Positions 1-6,342 of a stretch of DNA of 9,787 nt are shown here, in pieces. Each line of letters begins with the position of its first letter. The stretch's first letter is position 1. Made by a program: the position numbers and the translations under genes. The notes under the pieces are model-generated. The model saw nothing but the letters and a program-made list of their open reading frames with translations. It searched no databases and was not told the DNA's origin. This DNA is from Eggerthellaceae bacterium (GTDB lineage: Bacteria; Actinomycetota; Coriobacteriia; Coriobacteriales; Eggerthellaceae), in assembly GCA_003452695.1 (NCBI GenBank), contig DMNP01000285.1:1-9787 (forward strand). The letters are read 5' to 3'.

Positions 1-6
1 ATTTGG

Positions 7-12
7 TATTAT
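7..12 (+). promoter_or_regulatory. possible -10 element upstream of the SGNH lipoprotein gene
   Basis: TATTAT matches the TATAAT consensus at five of six bases. It lies about 47 bases before the GTG start chosen for the first gene. The matching -35 would fall outside the window, so this cannot be checked here. The first gene could equally be transcribed from further upstream as part of a longer operon. Confidence 0.2.
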
Positions 13-44
13 CGACCTTCACGGTTGGTTATTCGAGTTTGTAC

Positions 45-51
45 GAGGAGG
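45..51 (+). promoter_or_regulatory. ribosome binding site that fixes the start of the SGNH lipoprotein
   Basis: GAGGAGG ends 8 bases before a GTG codon at 60. It decides the start: reading from the earlier TTG at position 3 would add 19 residues ahead of a signal peptide and has no Shine-Dalgarno sequence visible within the window. Confidence 0.75.
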
Positions 52-59
52 CGTTCACG

Positions 60-1097
60 GTGAAGCATGTTGCCAAGATAGCGCGAACGTGTGCGCTCGT
101 CGCGTTGTGCTGTTGCATGACATGCGTGCTGAGCTGTTCCGATGCGGATGCCGGCGAGGTGCGCATGGGCACTCCGGCATCGGCGGCGTCCGAAGAGCGC
201 TTCGAAGACACGCGCGAAATCGTGTGTTGGGGCGATAGCCTGACCGAAGGGGTCGGCGCATCGGAAAATGCCATCATATCCACGCCGGGAACGCTGTACT
301 ACGATGCGAGCATGAAATCCTACCCCGAGATTTTGCAGGACCTCACCCATCTGAAAACCTACAACTTCGGCGTGTCGGGTGCGAATTCGATTGAAATCGG
401 GGCAATGCAGGGAGCGTTAGACGTCGAGGAATTCGAGCTGTCCGCGTATTCGGACGATATCGACTATGCGGAGGACCCCGACTATGCGGAGGATCCCGAC
501 TACGCGGAGGACCCCGACTACGCGGAGGACCGCGAGTACGCCTGGACCGACGAGGACGAAGACGGCTACGACGACTACTGGGACCAGGAAATCGACCTGT
601 ACGACGAGGACATAGCCAGCCAGGGAGCGCAGCACAAAGGCGATATACTGGTGCTGGAGATTGGCAGCAACGGCGGTTGGAACAGCGATTATGCCGAACT
701 CGTGGCCGAATACCGCGCCATGATCCAGCATGCTGGCTGCGAAAGCTACATCATCGTGGGCGATACGGACGACCCGGGTACTTCCATCGGCGATTTGCGC
801 CAAGAGGCCTTCGAGCCGGGCGAGGGCGCGGGCGAGACCGACTGGGAACGCGCGTTGCGCGAGGCCTTCGGAGACCATTTTGTGAACATGCGCGTCTATC
901 TTATCGAACACGGCCTGGCGGTGACGGGCCTGAAGCCCACCGCGCAGGACGCCGAGCTTGCCGCACAGGGCTGCGTGTCGCCGCAGCTGCGCCACGATTG
1001 GACTCATCTGAATTCCTATGGCTATTACGCGCAGGCCCTGGCCATTTATGAAAAAGGCACGCAGCTGGGATATTGGGGCCAGCAGAGCGCCTCGTAG
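60..1097 (+). CDS. SGNH/GDSL-family hydrolase lipoprotein with acidic repeat insert
   Basis: This is a 345-residue exported esterase/acyl-hydrolase-type protein starting at GTG 60, chosen for its strong ribosome binding site. The N-terminus is a lipoprotein signal: basic residues, a hydrophobic run, then a lipobox VLSC with the cysteine near residue 26, so it should sit on the outer face of the membrane. The SGNH blocks are all visible: GDSL-type motif with nucleophile Ser60, Gly107 in GVSG, Asn204 in GSNGG, and DWTH with Asp313 and His316. Between the Gly and Asn blocks is an acidic insert (about residues 121-184) holding four DYAEDP-type repeats and a DxDxDGxxDxxD loop. The decarboxylase follows after 30 bp, so co-transcription is likely. 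By family and context it may remove or transfer acyl groups on a surface polymer, but the substrate is inference. Confidence is high for fold and lipoprotein status, low for substrate. Confidence 0.85.
   Translation: MKHVAKIARTCALVALCCCMTCVLSCSDADAGEVRMGTPASAASEERFEDTREIVCWGDSLTEGVGASENAIISTPGTLYYDASMKSYPEILQDLTHLKTYNFGVSGANSIEIGAMQGALDVEEFELSAYSDDIDYAEDPDYAEDPDYAEDPDYAEDREYAWTDEDEDGYDDYWDQEIDLYDEDIASQGAQHKGDILVLEIGSNGGWNSDYAELVAEYRAMIQHAGCESYIIVGDTDDPGTSIGDLRQEAFEPGEGAGETDWERALREAFGDHFVNMRVYLIEHGLAVTGLKPTAQDAELAAQGCVSPQLRHDWTHLNSYGYYAQALAIYEKGTQLGYWGQQSAS
462..533 (+). repeat. in-frame 18-bp tandem repeat, four copies (DYAEDP)
   Basis: Four consecutive 18-bp units encode DYAEDP three times and then DYAEDR. 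The copies differ only at synonymous third positions (tat/tac, gac/gat) and at the last codon (ccc to cgc). The repeat is inside the lipoprotein gene, residues 135-158, and keeps the frame, so copy-number change would lengthen or shorten the acidic insert without breaking the protein. Confidence 0.95.
549..584 (+). other. calcium-loop-like motif DxDxDGxxDxxD in the lipoprotein
   Basis: Residues 164-175 read DEDEDGYDDYWD. Acidic residues fall at positions 1, 3, 5, 9 and 12 and glycine at 6, which is the pattern of EF-hand, dockerin and thrombospondin type 3 calcium loops. It directly follows the DYAEDP repeats. Calcium binding is inferred from the pattern only; a generally acidic stretch can match by chance. 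Confidence 0.45.
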
Positions 1098-1127
1098 GAA
1101 ACGGCGCCATTTGCGGGAGGGACCACT

Positions 1128-2339
1128 GTGAACGACGAGTGCATCCGAGAGGCGCTGGCGCGCTTTGCCACGCCGTTTTACCTGTTCGATGAAGCCGAGC
1201 TGAACAGCCAGGTGCGCCATGTGGCCGCGTTGCTGCCGAATCGCGTGCAACTGTGCTATGCGATGAAGGCGAATCCCTTCGTGTTGCCCTGGGCAAGTCG
1301 CGCCGTGGGGCCCGTCGAGGTGTGCTCCGAGGGGGAATACCGCATTTGCCAGGCCGTGGGCGTGCCCGACGAGCAGGTAGTGATAACGGGCGTGGTGAAG
1401 GACGAGGATTTCGTTCGCCATCTCGTGCGCAATCATCCGCGCATCGCGCGCTACACGGCGGAGTCGCCCCGGCAATTCGACATGATAGAGCGCGCTGCCG
1501 CCGAAGGGGGCGCGGAAGTGCCGGTCATGCTGCGCCTGACGAGCGGCAACCAGTTCGGCATGGACCGCGCCGAGGTCATGGGCCTTATCGGGCGCATGGC
1601 GGCGGGCGGGCATGCGCGGTTTGCCGGCGTGCAGTACTTCTCGGGAACGCAGAAGGCGTCCAACGACAAGCATCGCCGCGAGCTGAAACGCCTCGACCGC
1701 CTGATTGCGGCAATTCGCGAGGAGTGGGGCGTGGAACTGCCAGAGCTGGAATACGGCGGTGGCCTGCCCGTGGAATACTTCGGCGAGGACCGGGATGCCG
1801 CACGTGCGGCCGAAGACGCTGTCGTTGAAGGATTGGGCCGGCTCGTGGACGCCATGGACTACCAGGGGCCGATTACGATGGAGCTCGGGCGCGCATTGGC
1901 TGCATCATGCGGAACGTACGTGACGCGCGTGGTGGATGCGAAGGTGAACAAAGGCAGCAACATTGCCCTGGTGGACGGCGGCATGCACCAGATCGTCTAT
2001 TTCGGGCACGCCATGGCGCTGCATCGACCGCTTTGCCATGCGCTGACCGCCGATGGGCGGTCAATCGGCCCGGGCGATGGCGAACCGGAGCACCTGTGGA
2101 GCATATACGGGTCGCTGTGCACTGCCAACGACGTGCTGGCCAAGCAGCTTCCGCTGGAAGGCCTGGACGTAGGCGACGTTATCGTGTTCGAGAAGGCGGG
2201 CGCGTACTGCATGACCGAGGGCATGTCGCTGTTCCTGAGCCGCGATTTGCCGCGCGTGGTCCTGCGCGGTGCCGATGGCGAGCTGCGGCTGGCCCGAGAC
2301 CGTGTGGAAACTTTCGATTTGAACACGCCGGCGCATTAA
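1128..2339 (+). CDS. fold-type III PLP-dependent decarboxylase, probably acting on a carrier-bound amino acid
   Basis: This 403-residue protein starts at GTG 1128 with GGGAGG ending 7 bases before it. It belongs to the alanine-racemase-fold decarboxylases (ornithine/diaminopimelate type). Visible features in order: YAMKAN with the PLP lysine K47, FSGTQ at 171-175, the phosphate-binding glycine run GGG 210-212, MELGR with E252 and R255, SLCTAND with Cys331 and Asp335 (the usual C-x3-D active-site pair from the partner subunit), and EKAGAY with Tyr360. The length is normal for the family. The usual HIGSQ-like motif is FSGTQ, so the PLP-stacking histidine position holds Phe. Among relatives, BtrK of butirosin synthesis decarboxylates glutamate tethered to an acyl carrier protein. 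A carrier protein gene is next downstream, which favours a carrier-bound substrate over lysine synthesis; this is inference. A free amino-acid decarboxylase remains possible. Confidence 0.85.
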   Translation: MNDECIREALARFATPFYLFDEAELNSQVRHVAALLPNRVQLCYAMKANPFVLPWASRAVGPVEVCSEGEYRICQAVGVPDEQVVITGVVKDEDFVRHLVRNHPRIARYTAESPRQFDMIERAAAEGGAEVPVMLRLTSGNQFGMDRAEVMGLIGRMAAGGHARFAGVQYFSGTQKASNDKHRRELKRLDRLIAAIREEWGVELPELEYGGGLPVEYFGEDRDAARAAEDAVVEGLGRLVDAMDYQGPITMELGRALAASCGTYVTRVVDAKVNKGSNIALVDGGMHQIVYFGHAMALHRPLCHALTADGRSIGPGDGEPEHLWSIYGSLCTANDVLAKQLPLEGLDVGDVIVFEKAGAYCMTEGMSLFLSRDLPRVVLRGADGELRLARDRVETFDLNTPAH

Positions 2340-2367
2340 CCGCTAGAATTTAGCAATACGATAAACT

Positions 2368-2409
2368 GGGCGGCGAACGCGAGCGGCCCTGCCCGCGCGC
2401 CCCTTTTTT
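2368..2409 (+). terminator. possible intrinsic terminator or attenuator between decarboxylase and carrier protein
   Basis: A GC-rich stem (GCGG 2383-2386 with CCGC 2393-2396, extended outward by CGC/GCG after a two-base bulge, with GGGCG 2368-2372 able to pair with CGCCC 2398-2402) is followed by CCCC and then T6 at 2404-2409. It lies in the 115-bp gap after the decarboxylase stop, the largest gap in the run. It could end or attenuate transcription before the carrier protein gene. The stem is interrupted, so the call is tentative. Confidence 0.35.
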
Positions 2410-2454
2410 GAAAGCATGTTGTGCCGCCGACGCGGCGATGGAACGGAGCGGAAC

Positions 2455-2694
2455 GTGAAAGACCAGATAATAGAAATACTTTCCGATTTGAACCCGGACG
2501 TGGACTATGCCACGTGCACGACGCTCATCGACGACAGGCATATCAGCTCGCTGAACATGCTGTCGCTCATCGTCGATTTGGAGGAAGCATTCGACGTGGA
2601 CATTCCCGCCGTGCACATCGTTCCCGAGAATTTCAATTCGGTCGACGCCATCGCAGGCCTTATCGGGCGTCTGCAAGAGGAGGACCTGGACTAG
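2455..2694 (+). CDS. acyl carrier protein, DltC-like
   Basis: This is a 79-residue carrier protein. I chose GTG 2455 because GGAG (2445-2448) ends 6 bases before it and the protein then begins like other carrier proteins; an in-frame ATG at 2416 has no ribosome binding site and would add basic residues. The fold is recognisable as helix I, then the attachment region ISSLNML, then the acidic helix DLEEAFDVDIP, then IVPENFNSVDAI. Ser32 is the expected phosphopantetheine site. The usual acidic residue before it is replaced by Ser (SSL instead of DSL). The IVPENFNS stretch resembles carriers used with DltB-type acyltransferases more than fatty-acid ACP. The MBOAT gene follows after 15 bp. It probably carries the amino-acyl or amine-bearing acyl group that the decarboxylase and MBOAT protein handle in turn; that role is inferred from context. 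Confidence 0.85.
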   Translation: MKDQIIEILSDLNPDVDYATCTTLIDDRHISSLNMLSLIVDLEEAFDVDIPAVHIVPENFNSVDAIAGLIGRLQEEDLD

Positions 2695-2709
2695 GCATCC
2701 GTTCTTGCA

Positions 2710-4302
2710 ATGTCTTCGTATTTCTCCATCGGATTCATAGCCATAGCCTTCCCGCTCATCGTGGCGTGCTATGGCGTGGTGCCCCGGCGCTTTCGTTGGG
2801 CCGTGCTGTTGGCGGCTAGCTACGGGTTCTTCTGGTACCTGAGCCGCGGTCTCGTCGTGTTCGAGCTGGCCGCCACGCTCGTCGTGTATGCCTCGGGACT
2901 GGCCATCGGCAGCATCTTCGACAGGCGCAAGGCGGCGCTCGCCCAAGCGGAGAAGGGCGGCAAGAAGCAGGTTCGCGCGCGCTACAAGCGCTATGCGCGC
3001 ATCGTGGTGGCCTTGGGCACCATCCTGTGCCTGGGCATGCTGATAGCCCTGAAGTACCTGGGTTTCTTCGGCGAATGCGCGGCGGGCTTCCTGGGGTTGT
3101 TCGGCGTTCAGGCAAGCTTCGAGGTGGCGCGCATCGGCATCCCCATCGGCATCTCGTTCTACACGCTCATGGCGGTTTCCTACATCGTCGACGTGTACCG
3201 CGAAACCATCGCACCCGATCGGCACTTGGGGCGCGTGGCGCTGTTCCTGTGCTTCTTTCCCCAGATTATGGAAGGCCCCATCTGCCGCTACGGCCAGACG
3301 GCCGAGGCGTTGTACGCAGGCGCGCCCATTACGCGTTCTAACTTGCATGCGGGAACGCTGCGCATTCTGGTGGGCTTTGCGAAGAAGCTTATCGTCGCCG
3401 ACAGGCTGAACCTGTTCGTGAAGCCGGTCTTCGACGACTACGGCATGTACGACGGCTGCATCGTCGCACTCGGGGCCGTTCTGTACACGTTGCAGCTGTA
3501 CTGCGATTTCTCGGGGACCATGGACGTGGCCATAGGCCTGGCGCGCGTTTTCGGCGTGAACCTGCCCGAGAACTTCCGCCAGCCCTTCTTCTCGCGCACG
3601 GCTGCGGAGTTCTGGCAGCGTTGGCATATAACGCTGGGCACTTGGCTGAAAGACTACGTGTACTATCCCGTTTCGCTGTCGAAGCCGGTGAAGAACCTGA
3701 CGGCGCGCGCGCGAAAGCGCTTTGGCACCCGCTATGGCCCGCTGCTGACCAGTTCGATCGCATTGTTCTGCGTGTGGTTCGGCAACGGGCTGTGGCACGG
3801 CGCCGGTTCGCAGTACCTGTTCTTCGGCATGTACTACTTCGTTCTCATCCTGCTGGGCGGGCTTATCGACCCGCTGGCACAACAGCTGGCCGGGCGTTTG
3901 GGCATCGACCGCAATGCCGGCGGCTACCGGGCGTTCCAGATTGCGCGCACGCTCGTCGTCATCTTCGTGGGCGAGCTGTTCTTCCGTGCGAACGGCATGG
4001 ATGCGGGCCTTGCCATGTTCGCGAAGATGGTCACGGATTTCGGGGTGGGCTCCTTCGCGGACGGCACGGTTCTGGGCATCGGCATGGACGGCGCCGACTT
4101 CGCGATAGTGGCGGTGTTCGCGGCGCTCGTGCTGGTGCTGGACATCATGAACGAACGGGGCAAGAACCTGTACGAGGCCATGCAGCAGCGCAGCGCGGCG
4201 GCGCGCTGGGCCCTGTGCGCGGCATTGCTCTTGGCAATCGTGGTGTTCGGGGCATATGGCTTTGGCTATGCGCCGGTCGACCCGATGTACGCACAGTTCT
4301 AG
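2710..4302 (+). CDS. MBOAT-family O-acyltransferase, DltB/AlgI type
   Basis: This 530-residue multi-pass membrane protein has roughly ten or more hydrophobic segments spread from residue 5 to 520. Diagnostic motifs are FFPQIMEGPICRY (182-194), LYCDFSG (263-269), EFWQRWHITLGTWLKDYVYYP (300-320) with His306, and FGNGLWHGAG (357-366) with the conserved MBOAT histidine His363. The C-terminus ends in the YAPVDPMYAQF style seen in DltB/AlgI relatives. Family members move an acyl group from a cytoplasmic carrier to a hydroxyl on an extracellular polymer. The upstream carrier protein is the obvious donor and the downstream SGNH protein the obvious partner. ATG 2710 has no close Shine-Dalgarno; GAGGAGG inside the end of the carrier gene is over 20 bases away, so translation may be coupled to it. 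The target polymer is unknown. Confidence 0.92.
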   Translation: MSSYFSIGFIAIAFPLIVACYGVVPRRFRWAVLLAASYGFFWYLSRGLVVFELAATLVVYASGLAIGSIFDRRKAALAQAEKGGKKQVRARYKRYARIVVALGTILCLGMLIALKYLGFFGECAAGFLGLFGVQASFEVARIGIPIGISFYTLMAVSYIVDVYRETIAPDRHLGRVALFLCFFPQIMEGPICRYGQTAEALYAGAPITRSNLHAGTLRILVGFAKKLIVADRLNLFVKPVFDDYGMYDGCIVALGAVLYTLQLYCDFSGTMDVAIGLARVFGVNLPENFRQPFFSRTAAEFWQRWHITLGTWLKDYVYYPVSLSKPVKNLTARARKRFGTRYGPLLTSSIALFCVWFGNGLWHGAGSQYLFFGMYYFVLILLGGLIDPLAQQLAGRLGIDRNAGGYRAFQIARTLVVIFVGELFFRANGMDAGLAMFAKMVTDFGVGSFADGTVLGIGMDGADFAIVAVFAALVLVLDIMNERGKNLYEAMQQRSAAARWALCAALLLAIVVFGAYGFGYAPVDPMYAQF

Positions 4303-4312
4303 AAGGGCGGAA

Positions 4313-5338
4313 ATGGCAGACGGGCAAGTGAAAGACCAGGTGGACGAAGCGCAGGAGCGCCCGCGCACGCGTCCGCTTTCCGTGGCGCTGGCCGTGCTGG
4401 TCGTGGCGGCCGCCGTGCTCGCGCTGCTGGCGGTTGCGTCGAACATCGTGCGCCCCAAGGACAACAGCCCCGAGGCGGGCATCTTCGACGAGCGCGCCTA
4501 CGGCATGCTGGGCGAACCGCGCGATTCGCTGGACGTGCTGTTCCTGGGCGACAGCGAAACGGCAAGCGCCTTCTCGGCGCTGCAGATGTGGGACGAGCAC
4601 GGCTTCGCCTCGTACGTGTGCTCGAGCAACGGCCAGCAGCTGATGTACACGAATTCGCTGCTGCACTTGGCCCTGCGCGACCAGTCGCCCAAGGTGGTGG
4701 CCTTCGAGGCCAATGCGTTCTATGCGCATTTCAGCGTGGGCGACGTGCTCGTGCGCACCGCTTCGGACCTTTTCCCGGTGTTCGAGTACCACGACCGCTG
4801 GAAGCATCTGACCCCGCAGGATTTCACCGGGCCGGTGCAGGCCACGTGGACCGACGACATGAAGGGCTTCAAGCTGCTCGGCGGCGGAGTTGCCGCCGAA
4901 GCGGAAGGCTATATGGCGCCGACCGACGAGGTGGATGCCCCGAGCGCGCTCAGCCGCCTGTTCGTGCACATGATGGTGGACTACTGCCGCCAGAAGGGAG
5001 CAACTCCCGTGTTCGTGGGCGTGCCGAGCGCCGACAGCTGGTCGATGGCGCGCCACAACGGTGTGGCGCAGCTTGCCGAAGCCGAAGGCGTGGACTTCGT
5101 GGACCTGAGCTTCGGTGATGCGAAGGTGGACATAGACTGGTCCACCGAGACGTTCGACCGCGTGCACCTGAGCATCGATGCTGCAAGCCGGGTGACGCAT
5201 GCCTATGGCGACATGCTGGCAAGCGCCTACGACCTGCCCGACCATCGCGGCGATCCCTCCTATGCGGCGTGGGACGAATGCCTGTCCCGCTACGAGGCGG
5301 CCGTGAGCGATCTTTCGAGTGCCGCTGCGGAATCCTAG
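4313..5338 (+). CDS. membrane-anchored SGNH protein, DltD/AlgJ-like partner of the MBOAT
   Basis: This 341-residue protein starts at ATG 4313, 10 bp after the MBOAT stop, with AGAAGG overlapping that stop 6 bases before the ATG. Residues about 21-43 form one transmembrane helix after a short charged cytoplasmic tail, so the catalytic part faces outside. VLFLGDSE (75-82) gives nucleophile Ser81, and FDRVH (281-285) gives Asp282 and His285, matching the Ser and Asp-x-x-His of SGNH enzymes. The stretch with SSNGQQ (104-109) and PKVVAFEAN (126-134) follows the layout of proteins paired with DltB/AlgI acyltransferases. By analogy it helps the final transfer of the acyl group to the polymer or edits it; this is inferred. 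Its stop codon falls within the first arm of the large palindrome downstream. An earlier in-frame ATG at 4256 lies inside the MBOAT gene and was rejected. Confidence 0.85.
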   Translation: MADGQVKDQVDEAQERPRTRPLSVALAVLVVAAAVLALLAVASNIVRPKDNSPEAGIFDERAYGMLGEPRDSLDVLFLGDSETASAFSALQMWDEHGFASYVCSSNGQQLMYTNSLLHLALRDQSPKVVAFEANAFYAHFSVGDVLVRTASDLFPVFEYHDRWKHLTPQDFTGPVQATWTDDMKGFKLLGGGVAAEAEGYMAPTDEVDAPSALSRLFVHMMVDYCRQKGATPVFVGVPSADSWSMARHNGVAQLAEAEGVDFVDLSFGDAKVDIDWSTETFDRVHLSIDAASRVTHAYGDMLASAYDLPDHRGDPSYAAWDECLSRYEAAVSDLSSAAAES

Positions 5339-5497
5339 GGAGACGCGTCTTAATGCTGTCGAGGCCAGGGCGCACGGGGCGAGTGCGATTCGCCTGAAAA
5401 ACGAATGCGCCCACTGACGTGGGTAAATGAGATTTGAAGGCGAAGCGCGCCGCCCCGTGCGCACTGGGCCGGCATGATAAAGACGCATCTCCCTAGG
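5334..5497. repeat. 164-bp imperfect palindromic element with co-centred nested arms
   Basis: Outer arms CCTAGGGAGACGCGTCTT (5334-5351) and AAGACGCATCTCCCTAGG (5480-5497) are inverted copies matching at 17 of 18 bases. Further in, GCGCACGGGGCG (5370-5381) pairs perfectly with 5451-5462, TTCGCCT (5389-5395) with 5438-5444, and CCCAC (5410-5414) with GTGGG (5419-5423) around a TGAC loop. All four pairs share a centre at about 5416, so the whole element can fold as a single long hairpin on either strand. It fills most of the gap between two convergent genes. It resembles a palindromic intergenic repeat or MITE-like element, or a bidirectional transcription barrier. There is no T-run as in a classic terminator. 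Confidence 0.85.
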
Positions 5498-5524
5498 CAA
5501 GCACTGATTCATCATGCCGGCCCA
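5465..5524. repeat. perfect 14-bp inverted repeat overlapping the large palindrome
   Basis: TGGGCCGGCATGAT (5465-5478) and ATCATGCCGGCCCA (5511-5524) are perfect inverted copies separated by 32 bp that contain the right outer arm of the large palindrome. The second copy lies 8 bases from the activase stop codon. It could serve as a transcript end for the leftward operon, although no T-run follows on the minus strand. Confidence 0.8.
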
Positions 5525-5531
5525 TGCCGCG

Positions 5532-6275
5532 CTATGAAAGCGCCGCGCCGATGGCGCCTGCGAACCGGGCGGTTGGCGAGGTGGCGACGTTGCACCCCAG
5601 GTGCTGCGAAAGGCGCCCCACAACATAGGCGTTGTCGCACAGCCCGCCCGTCAGGAACACGTCTCCGGCAACCAAGCCGCGCGCAAGCGTGGCCACTTTC
5701 GCCACGACCGATTCCACTACGCCGTTGGCGATGTTCTCGCGGGGCTCGCCCTTGCCGATAAGCGATATGACTTCGGATTCCGCGAACACGGTGCACATGC
5801 TGGATATCGCCGTCGGCTCGCCGGCTGCCGCAAGCTCAGCAAGCTCTTGCTGCGTTGCCCCCATGCGGTCGGCTATGACTTCAAGGAACTTCCCCGTGCC
5901 GGCAGCGCACTTGTCGTTCATCGCGAACTTCTTCACCTTGCCGTCTGCCAGCTGGATTACTTTGGTGTCCTGCCCGCCTATGTCGATGACCGTGCCATCG
6001 GGGCCGAATAGATATGCTGCACCGCGCCCGTGGCAGGTTATCTCGGTCACCGTGGCGCGCGCGTAGGGCACCGATACGCGCCCATAGCCCGTGGCCACCA
6101 CGTGGGCGTCGCAGCCCGTGGGGTCGATTCCGCGTTCGCGCAGCGCGTCCGCCAGCCGAAGCGCGGCATCCACGCCGTTGAACCCCGTTGGTATCGCCAA
6201 CGTGCAGACGATTTCGGCGCCTTCCAGCACCGCGGCCTTTGCCGCCGTCGATCCGATGTCGATTCCGATGTTCAT
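5532..6275 (-). CDS. ASKHA-type activase of the 2-hydroxyacyl-CoA dehydratase/double-cubane reductase family
   Basis: This 247-residue ATPase couples ATP hydrolysis to single-electron transfer at very low potential into a partner iron-sulfur enzyme. Visible motifs are the first phosphate loop MNIGIDIGST (1-10), DIGGQDTK (98-105), TGG (209-211), and the two cysteines expected to hold the [4Fe-4S] cluster bridging the homodimer: Cys123 in NDKCAAGTG and Cys161 in SSMCTVFAESE. Length and motifs match the HgdC/YjiL family. The start is ATG 6275, with GGAG (6285-6282) 6 bases upstream; an upstream TTG at 6287 overlaps that ribosome binding site and was rejected. It is the last gene of the leftward operon, behind DUF3343 and the double-cubane reductase, which is its most likely partner. 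Confidence 0.93.
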   Translation of the reverse strand: MNIGIDIGSTAAKAAVLEGAEIVCTLAIPTGFNGVDAALRLADALRERGIDPTGCDAHVVATGYGRVSVPYARATVTEITCHGRGAAYLFGPDGTVIDIGGQDTKVIQLADGKVKKFAMNDKCAAGTGKFLEVIADRMGATQQELAELAAAGEPTAISSMCTVFAESEVISLIGKGEPRENIANGVVESVVAKVATLARGLVAGDVFLTGGLCDNAYVVGRLSQHLGCNVATSPTARFAGAIGAALS

Positions 6276-6281
6276 GGCCTT

Positions 6282-6285
6282 CTCC
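6282..6285 (-). promoter_or_regulatory. ribosome binding site that fixes the activase start
   Basis: On the minus strand GGAG lies 6 bases before ATG 6275. It overlaps the alternative TTG start at 6287, which therefore cannot be the main start. Confidence 0.7.
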
Positions 6286-6342
6286 AATGCCTAACGAATC
6301 GTTCGCGCCCGGCTTCCTGAACGGCATGGGCGTCCGGGGCAG

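Noticed and set aside
462..533. Short repeats considered as a CRISPR array
   Set aside because: The 18-bp units are directly adjacent with no spacers and keep the reading frame, so they are a coding tandem repeat.
417..1673. A 418-codon minus-strand open frame with valine-rich repeats
   Set aside because: It is antisense to the lipoprotein and decarboxylase genes; its VVGVLRIVG-like repeats are only the reverse reading of the DYAEDP repeat.
1128..2339. Calling the decarboxylase LysA (diaminopimelate decarboxylase)
   Set aside because: The FSGTQ motif and the location next to a carrier protein and MBOAT gene do not fit lysine synthesis; a general decarboxylase call is safer.
2350..4482. A 710-codon open reading frame on the minus strand
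   Set aside because: It lies antisense to the carrier, MBOAT and DltD-like genes, is rich in His, Arg, Gln and Glu as expected from GC-rich antisense frames, and shows no family motifs.
5334..5497. The palindrome as an insertion sequence
   Set aside because: There is no transposase gene, the element is only 164 bp and no clear target-site duplication is visible; at most it is a non-autonomous repeat.
4145..5626. A 493-codon minus-strand open frame crossing the palindrome
   Set aside because: It is antisense to the DltD-like gene and runs through the intergenic hairpin; no motif or plausible start was seen.
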